Source of the DNA: Cryptomeria japonica
Lineage: Eukaryota > Streptophyta > Pinopsida > Cupressales > Cupressaceae
Direction: 5' to 3'
Length of the DNA: 64,000 nt
Assembly: GCF_030272615.1 (NCBI RefSeq)
Contig: NC_081409.1
Coordinates: forward strand, 617,934,755 to 617,998,754
This document shows, piece after piece, positions 43,653-56,285 of the stretch. Positions within the stretch are counted from its first letter, which is position 1. Each line of letters opens with the position of its first letter. A program made the translations under genes and the position numbers. The notes beneath the pieces were generated by a model that saw only the letters and a list, made by a program, of their open reading frames with translations, had not been told where the DNA came from and did no database searches.

Positions 43653-46600
43653 TGTAAGGCCTTCCCCAAACCAAGCTTTGATTTACTTAGTTGACCATGT
43701 TTGACCCTATTAATAAATGCTATATAATTCAATAGAATGGACTGTGTTAGATAGATAGATTGGTGAGAAAAGTAAATGAACCAAGTATAGAATTATTTCA
43801 CCTTGTGGTGTACATTTGGATGTGTTATGAATTTGAAATCCTAAAGATCCACTGATTGGATAATCTTGATCTAACACATGTCAGCTATATCTAGATTTAA
43901 AACTTATATGATTCCATGATTTGGATAACATTGATGTATGTTGATGCTTCATTTATATGCTTTATGATATAGAACTCTATATGATTCTAGAATAGGATAA
44001 ATTGGAGATGATGTATGTCATTATTGGATTTGCAGGACTTTACTATGATGATAGAATTAGGATGTATGTTTTATGTGTGGATCAAAATTATGAGAATTAT
44101 GATAATTGCTTATGTCGATTTATTTGGATATGAGATATATTGAATTGTTCAAATGTAAATTGTATGCGAAGTGTTTGATGTGTATTCTAATTCATGTGTT
44201 TAATATTATACGAGGTTATTGGAAATTACTAATGTGTATTTGAGTGGCACAGGAAAAGATATCCATGCGACCATGGAAATATTATGGAGAACCAAACCTA
44301 GACCTATGTATGTTTGTAAAACCAGGGTTTGTCTATTTGGAGAGACAACACCCCGTTTGTGTCATATTTTATTCATAATAGTAAATGATGCATGTGTGTT
44401 AAATGTTATTTATTTGATTTATTTAAATCCAACAAGAGACAAGATTTCATGTGCAATTTTGTAAAAATATTTTCTTTGTGTCACTTGACACGTGTTGATT
44501 TATGTTTGAGTTTTTAAATTTGTCTCTTGGAGGGAATTGTTTAACTATAGCTTTTTCAATTAAATTTAATGTGATTCCATAATTGCCTTAGGTAGAGAAT
44601 CTTTGGGGGTGGTCAACTTAAGTTTGACCCGAAAATTAACTTCAGAGGGGTTTAAAAGGGGTTAAATGGACACCTAGGGGTAGTTTAAGAGTGTTTCCTA
44701 AAGCCCATAAGGTATACCTAAGGGTTAGGAGTAATTTTAGGCAAGTTTCAACTCCCATGTGACCCTTTAAACACCCTAAAAAGTGGGTTTCCTAAGTTGA
44801 GCGAAAATTGAAAATTAGAAGGCTTGAACTAAGTTGTTAACCTTCCTTTTTGAATGAGAGTTCCCTTTCCCATTCTCTCCTACCTTTCCTTTTCAGTTTT
44901 TATAAACTTGTGAGAACTCTGACTAGGGTCTTCTTAAGCAAGAATGAGAGATTTTGGGGGTAATCACCCACTCTCCATTTTTTTGGAGACAAAGAATTTT
45001 GAAAGGAAAAAGATAGATTTGGGAATGAAGAATTCGGCTAAGTGTAGAAAGGAAAGTTTGGTGGAAGTGGGCTGCTCATCCTCAACAAAACTAGCATACC
45101 CTTGGGCAGTTGAAGGTTGGTTTCACCTTTCTTGTAATGTTTTCTTATTGCATGTCGTATTGAAAGAAATGCTTGTGTAAAAGGCTTGTTTTCCTTGGAA
45201 ATTTATTTGGTGTTTTGTGCTTATGCAATTTATGTGTTTTGGGAGTAATCAAGACCTCCTACTCTTGGGAGAGAGGATGGTCTTGTGGGTGGTAGAAGTG
45301 ACAACCGTCGAGTGAGAGGCTCTCATTATGAGAGTGATCACGAGGGATTTTATGTGACCCTTGCTGCATGGCTTGTTTATGCATTGGGGGTCATAAGGAG
45401 GGAAATAAGGCATGAATGCCTTGGGGGGCATAAGGAATGTGGGGTTGTTATACTTGATGTATTTGGTTTTCCATGAGGTGGCTATATGTTTTGGTTTGCC
45501 CTGGGGTGGCTATATGTTTTACCATACTTGCAGTCTCCTCAGAGTACTTGGTCCACTACCACCCTTGAAAAGACATCACAAATGTGTGGTGCAGTGTAGC
45601 CTAGGTTGGGATTGTGTTTGAGATTGTGTTTTCCCTTGTCTTTTGTGTTTGCATGTGTGTTACCTGTCTAGGGCTTGGTTCTCCGAGCTCGGGGGTGGCT
45701 ACTAGTTAGCCTAGGCTAGGAGGTGAGCACTCCATGGTTATCTCTTTGATTATAATTGCAGGTTGTTAGAAGAAATAGCAAGACAAGTAGATGTGGCTGG
45801 AATTAGTTGTTGCAGAAAAGTGGTTGGATATGTATTTATCATTTTCCTCATGTATTAGAAATGAGAGACCTATTTGTAAAGTGACAAGAGTATCTTGGAG
45901 ACAAAGATTTAAATATTTGTAATAGTCATTTAAGTTATATTGTAGAAAAGAAAAAGATTATTTTTGATTTGGTTCCTATGTTTTAAAAATAAAATAAAAT
46001 GTGTGTATAGGATACTTGAAAAGAAAGAAGATTGTTATTTCCCTTACGCATTTAAAACGATTTATTAGAAGAGAAATGGACTAGATATGCTTGCATGCGA
46101 TAGGCTGTAAATAATACATTTTAGATCTATGTATGGAAATGCAAAACTCAGTATTTAAAATCTGTTATTTAAATTATTTGCAGAAAATAAAATCAAAGAT
46201 TTATAGCCATCTCTAGGGTTTGAAATTAATAAATTGTAGTTTTATTTAGTTGCTGATAATTTCATTAAAACTTATCATTTGGATAGTTGCTGTAGAATTA
46301 TTAGACTCTGTCATTTATTTATTGCAGAAATAAATCCTATAATTAATCAGATTTAATGGAAATGAATAAATTCTAACGATGTTGTTTTAAGTATATCTAA
46401 TGCTGTTAATTTCTTATTTTTACAGAAAGAAAATCTATATTTAGTTGGCCTAATTATTTCCTTTAGCAGCTAAGAAATTATCGAAGGGAACTAATTTTAA
46501 AGAAAACAGTGGTTTCACTAATTTATGATAATTTTTATACTAAAAAAAATAATAGACCAAGATTTATTATGCTACAAAAATAAATTTAAGTATACAAATA

Positions 46601-47308
46601 AAATTATATACATATAAAAATATGTTTATTGTTCATCATCCCAAAAATATACCTATTATACAATATAGGTATATGCGTGTAAATATATATAATTTTATTT
46701 AAAAAAAAAACTACAAAAAAAAAAAAATTAAACAAAATTAAAAAAAAAAAAACAGTGGTTAGGGCACGCGCTGAACCCACTGTGCAAAGCATAGTGGTCG
46801 GCTCAGTCTGAGCCACCACTGTGGGCGTCCACAGTGGATGGCGCCATTGTGGTGTCCCACAGTGGACGGCCCAAGGGCCGCCACTATGTGCGACTACAGT
46901 GGATGCCACCACTGTGGAAACCCACAGTGAGCGGAGTCCGGGTGGAGCCGCCGGTGCCCTCCTCTCTCTCCGCCCCTCCTCCCCCTTCGCCGAAGACTCT
47001 CCATGGCCGCCCGCTGGTGCAAAACCAGTGCCTTGCAAAAAAAAAGATAAGAATTAAACCCTAGCCCGGGTGGGGCTAGGGTAGCATGAAGGAAGAAGAG
47101 ATTTTGAAAAGTAGGGTATTTTGATAATATATTTATATATTTTTTTTAGTTAGGGTTTTTGCATGGACAATTTTTAAGGGTGGAAACATATTTATTTTTA
47201 TATATAAAGTTTATATATATACCCTTAAAAATCGTCCATGCAAAAACCCTAACTAAAAAAAAATATAAATATATTATCAAAATACCCTACTTTTCAAAAT
47301 CTCTTCTT

Positions 47309-47343
<35 letters not shown>

Positions 47344-48360
47344 TGCAAATTTTAGATAAATTATTTTACTAAGTGTTTAAATTATATATATGTTTCAAAA
47401 TAAATATATGGGTATATTAAATAAGGATGTATAAATTCTATTTAATTTTGGAGTTTACTTTCTAAAGAATTTTAATGGATCTCGTAAGTTATTTTTGGGT
47501 TCCATAAACTAGTTGGAATTTAATGGAATAAGTAATGAATTTCTCTACAACATTATTATTGGGTAAATATATTTGAGAAGAATTATTAATTGAATTTAAA
47601 GCAAGAGGAAATGTGAATATTGAATACAAAATATTAAATAGTCGATGTTTGGAAAAAGTAATATATAACCACTTGATTTAAAATATATAATTACACTTTA
47701 GAGATCTAAGAGGTTTTATTTTTATAATTAAACGGAATGATTCAATATAGTAAAATAATTAATTGAAGAAGATATTGTAATGGCGCAATATAATTTCTCT
47801 ATAATAAAATTCAGGGACTAAGTCTTGCGAACCTAGCTAACCCATGTGGATACTTTTATTTGATAATTTAATTATCATAATGATGTTTGGCACCTTAAAT
47901 GTATCTGCTCAATTAGGTAATATTAATGAAATGAGATAGTAATAGGTGTTGGTATTTAGTAAATAATGGATATTATCAAATCTAGTAATTATATTAATGT
48001 CTTCTTAGCGGAAGATGATCTAATTATTATTATGAAATATAATTGAAGATAGGGACATTTGAGTGAATTGAATATTACCCTTATAAAGTTGATTTGATCT
48101 CTTGATTATTACGGTAATCGTAATTGTTACGTAAGTAATATTTTGATTTTATCGTCTAGGAGTTTTACCGAAACGTTAGGTTTCTATTTAAACTTTAATT
48201 CATCGTTCTCTTTAGAAACCCATTTTCCTCATAATGTTTAAAAAGGTTTCGTTTGGAACAATTGTTAAGTTGTCGCAATCAATTAAGCAATGCTTGCATG
48301 TAAATAAGTGTTTTTAATTTTTTTTTTTGTTGGTAGTGTTTTGCCCAAAAGTTTGGGCAT
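43653..48360 (+). mobile_element. 3' LTR (~4.7 kb) of gypsy element 2, split near its end
   Basis: Starts TGTAAGGCCTTCCCC. Its last four bases (GACA, completing ...GGGCATGACA) lie at 61264-61267, on the far side of the chromovirus inserted at 48360/48361. Its second half matches the truncated 5' LTR. The GC-rich island is at about 46755-47000. A 90-bp inverted duplication sits at 47091-47310. ORFs in it overlap on both strands and are not genes. Confidence 0.8.
47091..47310. repeat. Foldback: 90-bp inverted duplication
   Basis: 47091-47181 (from GGAAGAAGAGATTTTG) is followed after 39 bp by its near-exact reverse complement 47221-47310. It is absent from the 5' LTR, which has one arm only (near 39846). 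The arms differ at a CpG-derived site (GGACAA against GGACGA in the sense orientation). Confidence 0.9.
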
Positions 48361-51300
48361 TGTAGTACCCCGTTTTGATCGGACTTATTAGACTGATTTT
48401 GTGTTTCAGTTTACTTTTCAGTTGGCACTTGATTGCTCGTCATTTTGCAGACATATTTGATATTATATCATGTTTATCTGGATATTGGATGCATGAGTTA
48501 CTTTCAGTATTTCAGTATTGGTGATTTCTAGTGTTTCGTGGATTATTGCTCGTACTGACATTTTACTTTATCTAGTTGATGTGTCATATATATGTTGCGT
48601 GTTTGCTACTGTATTGGATGCAAGGGGACGATTTTCCTTCACTCGTTTCGGTGAGACAGGGAACGTCGCGATTCTCCTTCATCGGTGTGCGTGCCGTGTA
48701 TTCTATATCTATATGCATGTATGTGTGCTTCGGTGATGCAGGATATTGCAGGTACAAGTACCGGGTAGGTACGGGGTATCGTCTCCACCTGGCTTCACAG
48801 GTCTGAGCGTGCCTTATATGTCCGATGGGAGTGGAGGAGATAGCTTTTGACCCTAGTCCTCACCTCAGTCTGTTATTGTGAGTGCCGTCAGTCGGTCGTT
48901 CATCCCCTCTGTCTGAATTTCGAGTCTTTTTACTTTTCCTCGATTTGCGTGCTTCGGTGGTTCGGTTAATTATTTAAGTTTAAGTTGTCATTATTGTTGA
49001 CTTGAGCGATTCATTCCTTTTATGCCTTATGTTTTGAATCAAGCGAAATTGACTAGTTATTAAATTTTAACTGTTAGTTGCTTATTGGAAAAGAAATCGT
49101 GTTTAGATCCAACGAAAGAAATGGAATAGATTAGTTAATTGCTTTTAAATATATTCAATTAAGTTAACTCATTGCTTTCTTATTTAGTAAAGAAAAAAAA
49201 ATTGATTAAGTTGATACTTATGAAAATGTAATTTTCAAAAAGAGAATTTTTCATTTATTGTTTTGAGAAATTTGAAAAAAAAAAGGAAAATAGAAAAAGA
49301 AAAGAAAGTCAATGGGGAATTTTAATATTTTTTTTTAATAGAAATTTTGGGCAACCTAGAAAATTAGGTTAAGAGATTTTTCTTCTAAGCCATTTTGGAG
49401 GAGATTTTGGGGGTTATGCTTATTTTGGAGGAGGAGAAAGGAATTTTGGAAAATTGGCTTGAAGGGAGGATTTGGGTGTGAACCAGTTGGGATTCTTGCT
49501 TGGAGATCAAAGGTTGGTTGAATCCTTGCTTATTGCAACAAAAAAATCATTGCTTTCCTTCCTCTTGCTGTTAGTTGTTTTAAAATCTTGAAGTGTTTGC
49601 TTGTTATGGGTTTGGAGGAAGAATTCAACTATTTTGGTTATCAAATTTAAACTTAATTTCTCCCATGAAGCTTCCTTAACTGAATTCTTAATGTTTCATC
49701 TTTGCTATGCAAGAAATTTCTTAGTTTATCATGCTGTTTGTAATTAGAAATTTGATGGATTTTGGTAGTGTTATGCTGGCAAAATTTTGCCAAGCATTCA
49801 TAAAATCTCTTTCCCTAAATATTTCCAGTTTTAGAAATGATAGTTATGAGTTAAAACTCCTTGTTTATGCTTGATTTGAACAAATAGCTTCAATTGGGGT
49901 TTGGGGATTTAGTCTATTCTCATTTAATTAAACTTTTAGAACAAACTGGGCAAATTTGAATGAAATATGAATGCCCCTGTTTTGTCTCAGAAAATTGGTG
50001 AGTGCTGGTAAAAATTATGACTCCTTTTAAGTTAAATTTAATTATGGGTATGTTGATAAACTTGATGGCTGGGAGTTTAAATTTATTTATTGGGATTAAC
50101 AGAGGTTTTCACCTCTGTCTGTGTTTTGAATTTTTGTTCCATTTAATCCCCTGTCGTTTTTTATTGTTATGGTTTTTTTTTAACTGTTAAATTAATTAAA
50201 TTTAATTTGTTAAATTTAAAATTTAAATTGTGTTGGGGGCGGTGGCGGGGAGCTGGGCTCGACCCAGCCACGCACCCCCCTTTCCCTTCCCTTGGCTGTG
50301 CGAGCTGCCATCCCCAGCGTGGGAAAAGGCAGCAACGCTGCTTTCCCCAGACTGGGAATGCAGTTCGCTGCATTTCCCAGTTTGGGAAAGGCAGCGCTTG
50401 CTGCCTGTGGGTTCGTGGGGGCCCACGGGGGTTCAAAAAAATTATTTTTTTAATGTTTTTTTTTGTTAGATTTAAAAAAAAACGAAAATGTTAAAAGTTA
50501 AGTTAGTGGTTAGTAATATGGTTAGTTTTATGGTAAATTTAATATTATATGATAACATATTGTTATTTTATAAAAAAATAATAATAATATGTTACCATGT
50601 AATATTAAATAACAACAATATGTTAAAGTTTTTTTTTTATATATAAATTCTTTGCGCGTTATTCGTTTTAGTATTAAGCAATAATATATTGTTATTTTAA
50701 CAATAATAACAATATGTTATTATTTAATATTAAATAATAATAATGTGTTAAATATAGTTTACGATGGTGTTAAGATTAATGAGTAATTCTTTTGATTTAG
50801 TAATGGGGATTAATTGATTAGTATCGTGAAAATATAATCAAATGATTTAGAAGTTAGTGGTAATGTTGGGATTAAGGAAAGTCGGATTAAATTTAATATT
50901 GGTGTTGTTATCCAAGTATTATAAAATAGTTGTATGAGGATTGTATTCGTCAAATAGATGTTATTGTGGAATTATTTTATAGTAGCTTGTATACATTTGT
51001 TCAATTTGATTTAAATGATTGACTGCTCAAAGAAAGATTGTTTGTAGTGTTTTTATCATTGCAGTCTAGTCGTTTTAATGTCGTCGCATTATGTTTAAAA
51101 TGGTCATTATGTTGTCGATGTTTGCCCTTGGTCAGGTGTCGTTGTTCAAACCTTGAGGAAGTGGGCTTTTATGTGATATGTCCCTTAAGGTTAACTCTGG
51201 GTTTGTGACTGTGAGTCCTACACCTGCGTCATGTCTGGATAATTTATGGTTGTAGTCCACCATAGAGTTCTCATAGTTAGCCCTATCCAGTTAGTGACCT

Positions 51301-52365
51301 AGTAGAGAGAGTGGCTTTCGGGCGGGGGCCGCACCCAAAGTGGATGGCAGGATAACCCCTCGAAAGTCAGCTATTAAGTGATAACCTAATAATTGTTTAG
51401 GGGGTGGGTAGTTATTAATTTAATTAAGATAATACACCCCGTACACGGTTGAGTGCTTGTATAGGCTCAAGGTGTTTGGGAAGGCCTGGAATGGCAAACC
51501 TACCACCTTGTCTTCACGAAAGGATGGTAGGGTCCGCATGATGCTTAGATGGAGCCGGGGGTTCGGGAGAGGTTACCAGGATAACCCATGATGGGGGCCG
51601 GGACCTATGGAGACCTTCCTAGGGTAACCATGTTAAGCCATGTGATGACACTCTCTCTCTCTAGGGTCGCTAGTGTTTTGTGAGTCGAGTCACTTGTGTA
51701 CTGCGGAGTCATGAGTACTGTTGTTCTTTTCTTGCTTGCTTGAGGGTCGTCTGCTATCTCCTAGCACGGTGGGGTGGTTCCATTTTGGGATCACATGGTC
51801 GGGTGGTAGTGCCACTTCCCATCGGGTGCCTTGTTCCTACCTTCACGCGAGGATTGGCTTCGCCGGTGCATCTTGGTTCGTGCTTCTTGTAGCACTTATA
51901 TTCTTGATTTTGTACTTTGAGGCCGTATGGTCATTGTATCAACAACTTGTAAAATTGTAATTTATTGTTCTATGGAAGCCATGTAATTTTATGGAATATT
52001 GTAATTTAAGTCATGGGATGTATATTGTTTCAGTTATCTTTCCTATTTGTATAAATGAATCTTTGGAAGTATGTATGTTGTAATACTGTAAGCCTATCTT
52101 TTGAAAATCAATTTATGAATATGAATTATTTTATCTTTATTGGCTTTCCTTAATTTAAATGGAAGATTGGATTAATATTGCGATGTGGTTTTTATTTTGA
52201 AGTAATCTTCGTTGGTAACCCTTTAGGATGTAATGTTAGTCTTCCGCTTATGTTAATTATGAGCAAGGTTATGTTTATTTCCCTTAATCTTAAAAAAAAA
52301 TTTATTGCGCCTTTTAGTTGCCTTATTGTGTTGCTATCCTTTAGGGTTCCTGGCGGGGCATTACA
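48361..52365 (+). repeat. 5' LTR of chromovirus
   Basis: TGTAGTACCCCG...GGGGCATTACA, 4005 bp. Mostly AT-rich, with a GC-rich stem-loop cluster at 50321-50427 and a stretch of repeated AACATATTGTTATT-type inverted words at 50540-50760. Small ORFs in it occur identically in the 3' copy and have no domains. Confidence 0.95.
50321..50427. other. Cluster of four stem-loops in chromovirus LTR
   Basis: Consecutive hairpins: 50321-50347 (AAAGGCAGC/GCTGCTTT, one bulge), 50351-50381 (ACTGGGAATGCAG, loop TTCG, CTGCATTTCCCAGT, one bulge), 50389-50406 (AGGCAGC, GCTT, GCTGCCT) and 50414-50427 (CGTGGG, GG, CCCACG). The same cluster is in the 3' LTR, 8893 bp downstream. Confidence 0.75.
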
Positions 52366-52367
52366 TT

Positions 52368-52380
52368 TGGTATCAGAGCC
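52368..52380 (+). promoter_or_regulatory. Primer binding site of chromovirus
   Basis: TGGTATCAGAGCC, two bases after the LTR; complementary to initiator tRNA-Met. Confidence 0.95.
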
Positions 52381-52517
52381 CATGTTTCAACATTGGGTAC
52401 TCTGGGATTGTAGTGAGCCCATTCAGTTTGACCTTGTGTGTAGATCTTAGTGTTTGGATTTCCCTTGCTATATCCTTGTCATTGATCTGAACCGTTTTCT
52501 CTTTTGCAGTTTTGGTC

Positions 52518-55500
52518 ATGGTTAGGAAAGCTAGGGGTGTCGGCCGTGTTGGTGGCCGCAATAGAGGTAGAGGTGGGAGACGAGGCCGAGGTTCAGACCG
52601 CCATAGTCCTTCACCACCTCCTACTCATGTGAGTGTGGATCAGGAACAGTCAGTGCATCAGGAGTTACCGCATGTGGAAGAGCCGGTTCCCGAAAGGGAG
52701 GAGTTGAGGCAGATGTTTCAGGAAGTTCTAGCTAGGCTAGGCCCCAGGCCTGAAGTTGAGCAGCCCATCCATGCTCAGGTTGGGGAGTCGTATCAGCATG
52801 TTTCAGAGGAGAGAGAGAGAGAGAGGTCTCCTAGGAGGAGAGAGGTTCCTGTTGGTCATGATTCAGCTCCCTCGAGTCACATCAAGGATCTTTTGAGGAC
52901 CAACCCTCCTTTCTTCGATGGCCGAGGCACAGGTCTCGAGGCAGAGACTTGGTTGATTAGTTTGGATAGGTGTTTCGCTATGTTTCCATACAGTAGCAAC
53001 ACCCGAGCGAGATGTGCGATCATGCGTCTCGATGATTTTGCTTCTATATGGTGGAAGTTAGAGGAAGAGAAGATTGGTCTGAATATCAATACTGTTTCTT
53101 GGGAGATCTTCTTAGAGAGGTTCAGAGCACGGTTTCTTTCACCGCAGTGGAGACAGACTCGGGCAGATGAGTTCTATTCATTGCGACAGTTTGGTATGTC
53201 AGTTGACCAGTTCGAGCATAGATTCTATGAGCTGAAGCAGTATGCCGGGATTGGCAACGATGAGGCTATGCTCGTACAGCATTTCTTGAGAGGTCTTAAC
53301 GACCGCATTAGTGGAGGGGTTAGAGTTTTTGAGCCAGTTTCAGTGGAGGCAGCGGTGGCGAAAGCCAGATTGGTTGAGCAGAACCTCATCCGTGCACATG
53401 GTGGACAGGCAGGAGTTCAGATAGGGAGTGTTCCTTCCAGTGGGAACAGAGCTCGTGGGAATCAGTCCCAGTCAGCGGCACCATTCAGGACTCCTCAGGC
53501 ACCCGCTAAGGGTGGACAGCAGCAGCAGCCGCAACAGCAACCGCAGCAGCAGAAACCGAAACAGTCTCAGGGCCAGCAGGGTGGCAACCCTCCTCATAGA
53601 AGAAACAGGAACTGGCGGAGAAGCAAACAGGGTTTTCCAGGACAGTCTTCTCAGAGTGCATCACAGGCCCCTAGTAGGGGAAGCTTTCAGCAGTCCAGTG
53701 GGCCGACTGGAGGTAGAGGACCTGGTAGAGGAGCTTGCTACTCTTGTGGGCAGTATGGTCATATAGCCGTGCAGTGTCCTCAGCGTATCCACCAGACAGG
53801 GAATCAGGGGCCAGTTGCATCAGAGCCTACAGTAGGGGATGCCGGTAGGACCCACAGAGTGTTTGCAGCGGTTGATAACCGCCAGGCTGAGCATCAGGGG
53901 ACAGTTATTGAGGCCGCAGGTGTGTTGTGTGGTATCCCTATCTCAGTGCTTTTTGACTCCGATGCATCGGATTCTTTTATTTCTTCATCCATTGTGGAGC
54001 GGTGTGGACTCACGTCTGCTAAGCAGGCGGATAGGTGGCAGGTAGAGTTGGCTACCGGGGTGCGCGTGGTCGTAGATGCCTTTGTTCCTAGTTGTGAGTT
54101 GGATCTAGGTCCCTTTGTGACTTCTGTTGACCTTCGTGTCATTCCTTTGGGATCCTATGGAGTAGTGTTGGGGATGGATTGGTTATCATCCCACAGTGCT
54201 CATGTGGACTGTCGTCAGAAGACAGTAGAGTGTTTAGATGACCATGGCAGGAAAGTGGGGATCGTTGGAGTTCAGAGATCGATATCCTTACGTATGATTT
54301 CCGCTATGCAACTTAAGTGGTGTATGCGTAGAGGATGTCAGCTTTTTGCAGTAACTCTTGAGGATATGGATGAGGGAGAGAGTCGAGAAATCGCTCTTAA
54401 TGGTCACCCTATTCTTCGAGAGTTTGCTGATGTGTTTCCTTTGGAGATTCCTGGTATGCCTCCGAAGCGAGACATAGATTTCCGCATTGATTTGGTTCCT
54501 GGTGCAGAACCTATTTCGAGAGCTCCATATCGGATGACTACTCAGGAGTTGAGTGAGTTGAAGTTGCAGGTGGAAGAATTGTTGGCCAAGGGATTCATTC
54601 GTCCTAGTGTCTCTCCTTGGGGTGCGCCTGTTATCTTCGTAAAGAAGAAAGATGGTTCTCTTCGGTTATGCATTGATTACCGACAGCTGAATAAGGTAAC
54701 CATCCGGAATCGATATCCATTGCCTCGTATTGACGATCTTTTCGATCAGGTGAAGGGAGCCGTGGTGTTCTCTAAGATTGATCTGAAATCCGGGTACCAT
54801 CAGTTGCGCATTCATGATGCAGACATTCATAAGACATCGTTTCGCACTCGTTATGGTCACTATGAGTTCACAGTAGTACCATTTGGGTTGACAAACGCGC
54901 CTTCAGTTTTCATGTGCCTCATGAATGGGGTTTTCCGTGCATACCTGGATCATTTTGTCCTTGTGTTCTTGGATGATATATTGATTTATTCCAGATCTAT
55001 GGAAGAGCATGAGGGTCACTTGCGTCTAGTTTTGCAGTGTTTGAGGGAGAATCAGCTTTATGCCAATTTGGCGAAGTGTGATTTCTTCCAGACTGAGGTG
55101 AAATATCTTGGTCATGTGGTTTCAGGAGAGGGTGTATCTGTGGATCCTTCGAAGATCCAAGCCATCGTGGATTGGCCAGCACCGACCAATGTTTCAGAGG
55201 TTCGGAGCTTTATGGGATTGGCCGGATATTACCGCCGTTTTGTTAAGGATTTTTCCCGTATAGGTCACCCGATTACTTCTCTTCAGAGGAAAGGGAAGAA
55301 GTTTGTTTGGGCAGAGCAGTGTGAGTCAGCGTTTCGTGCCTTGAAGGAACTCCTTGTCAGTGCTCCGATTTTGGCAGTCCCTGATCCATCCAGAGAGTTT
55401 ATGGTATGCACAGATGCCTCTTTAGAAGGTATAGGTGCGGTGCTTATGCAGGATGGACGTGTGGTTGCCTATGAGTCTCGCAAACTCAAGGACCACGAGT

Positions 55501-56285
55501 TGAACTATCCAGTTCATGATTTGGAGTTGGCAGCTGTAGTGCATGCGTTGGTTAGGTGGCGTCACTTTCTGTTAGGGCGTCGGTTTGAGCTGCATAGTGA
55601 TCACCGCAGTTTGCAATATATCTTCACGCAGCCGAACTTGAATGCTCGACAGCGAAGGTGGATGGAATTCCTCTGCGAGTATGATTTTGAGGTTCGATAT
55701 ATTCAGGGGAAGGAGAATGTAGTGGCTGATGCCTTGAGTCGTAGGCGGCATGAAGTCTCAGCTTTGTCCCTTGGAGTGGACTTGAGACAGAGAATTCTTG
55801 GAGTTCTTCCTCAGGACTCTTGGTATCAGGATGTTAGAGCCGTGTTGGAGTCCGGAAGGCCCGTAGAGGGTAGATTCGCTGGGTATAGTCTTGAGGCGGA
55901 TGGCATTCTACGTCATCTTGGTCGGATCTATGTACCTCCTTTGGAGGGTCTTCGCACTTTGATCATGACTGAGGCCCATCGTGCACCTTATTCGGCACAC
56001 CCAGGTGTCAAGAAGATGCATGCAGATCTTAGACAGATTTATCATTGGGCTGGTATGAAGCGTGACATTGCCGATTTTGTGTCGAAGTGTTTGGAATGTC
56101 AGCGAGTGAAGGCGGAGCATCAGCACCCAGCAGGGCTTTTACAGCCTAATTTAGTACCGGATTGGAAATGGGACATCATTTCCATGGATTTCATTGTTGG
56201 GTTGCCTGTTTCTTCACGTCGTCATGATGCCATCATGGTCATTGTTGACAGGTTGACAAAGGTTGCTCATTTTGTTCCTATCTGA
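52518..56285 (+). CDS. Gag-Pol polyprotein of chromovirus, up to an in-frame stop in integrase
   Basis: From the first ATG (52518), codons number as follows. Basic Gly/Arg-rich N-terminus; Gag capsid region about 120-290; Gln-rich linker; CCHC knuckle C407-C410-H415-C420; aspartic protease with catalytic D480, where the usual D-S/T-G reads Asp-Ser-Asp; RT with PFGLTNAP and the active-site FLDD at 817-820; RNase H with TDAS (D966); integrase zinc finger H1154, H1161, C1191, C1194 and first catalytic D1224. A TGA at 56283-56285 (codon 1256) then ends translation. The protein would package, reverse-transcribe and integrate the element. An upstream TTTTGCAG suggests a possible splice acceptor, but ATG 52518 is adequate. 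Confidence 0.9.
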   Translation: MVRKARGVGRVGGRNRGRGGRRGRGSDRHSPSPPPTHVSVDQEQSVHQELPHVEEPVPEREELRQMFQEVLARLGPRPEVEQPIHAQVGESYQHVSEERERERSPRRREVPVGHDSAPSSHIKDLLRTNPPFFDGRGTGLEAETWLISLDRCFAMFPYSSNTRARCAIMRLDDFASIWWKLEEEKIGLNINTVSWEIFLERFRARFLSPQWRQTRADEFYSLRQFGMSVDQFEHRFYELKQYAGIGNDEAMLVQHFLRGLNDRISGGVRVFEPVSVEAAVAKARLVEQNLIRAHGGQAGVQIGSVPSSGNRARGNQSQSAAPFRTPQAPAKGGQQQQPQQQPQQQKPKQSQGQQGGNPPHRRNRNWRRSKQGFPGQSSQSASQAPSRGSFQQSSGPTGGRGPGRGACYSCGQYGHIAVQCPQRIHQTGNQGPVASEPTVGDAGRTHRVFAAVDNRQAEHQGTVIEAAGVLCGIPISVLFDSDASDSFISSSIVERCGLTSAKQADRWQVELATGVRVVVDAFVPSCELDLGPFVTSVDLRVIPLGSYGVVLGMDWLSSHSAHVDCRQKTVECLDDHGRKVGIVGVQRSISLRMISAMQLKWCMRRGCQLFAVTLEDMDEGESREIALNGHPILREFADVFPLEIPGMPPKRDIDFRIDLVPGAEPISRAPYRMTTQELSELKLQVEELLAKGFIRPSVSPWGAPVIFVKKKDGSLRLCIDYRQLNKVTIRNRYPLPRIDDLFDQVKGAVVFSKIDLKSGYHQLRIHDADIHKTSFRTRYGHYEFTVVPFGLTNAPSVFMCLMNGVFRAYLDHFVLVFLDDILIYSRSMEEHEGHLRLVLQCLRENQLYANLAKCDFFQTEVKYLGHVVSGEGVSVDPSKIQAIVDWPAPTNVSEVRSFMGLAGYYRRFVKDFSRIGHPITSLQRKGKKFVWAEQCESAFRALKELLVSAPILAVPDPSREFMVCTDASLEGIGAVLMQDGRVVAYESRKLKDHELNYPVHDLELAAVVHALVRWRHFLLGRRFELHSDHRSLQYIFTQPNLNARQRRWMEFLCEYDFEVRYIQGKENVVADALSRRRHEVSALSLGVDLRQRILGVLPQDSWYQDVRAVLESGRPVEGRFAGYSLEADGILRHLGRIYVPPLEGLRTLIMTEAHRAPYSAHPGVKKMHADLRQIYHWAGMKRDIADFVSKCLECQRVKAEHQHPAGLLQPNLVPDWKWDIISMDFIVGLPVSSRRHDAIMVIVDRLTKVAHFVPI

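Noticed and set aside
45249-45621. ORFs in the 3' LTR of gypsy element 2
   Set aside because: Overlapping on both strands within an LTR; no domain.
50167-50494. ORFs in the chromovirus LTR GC island
   Set aside because: They overlap on both strands, arise from GC content and inverted repeats, and have no domain.
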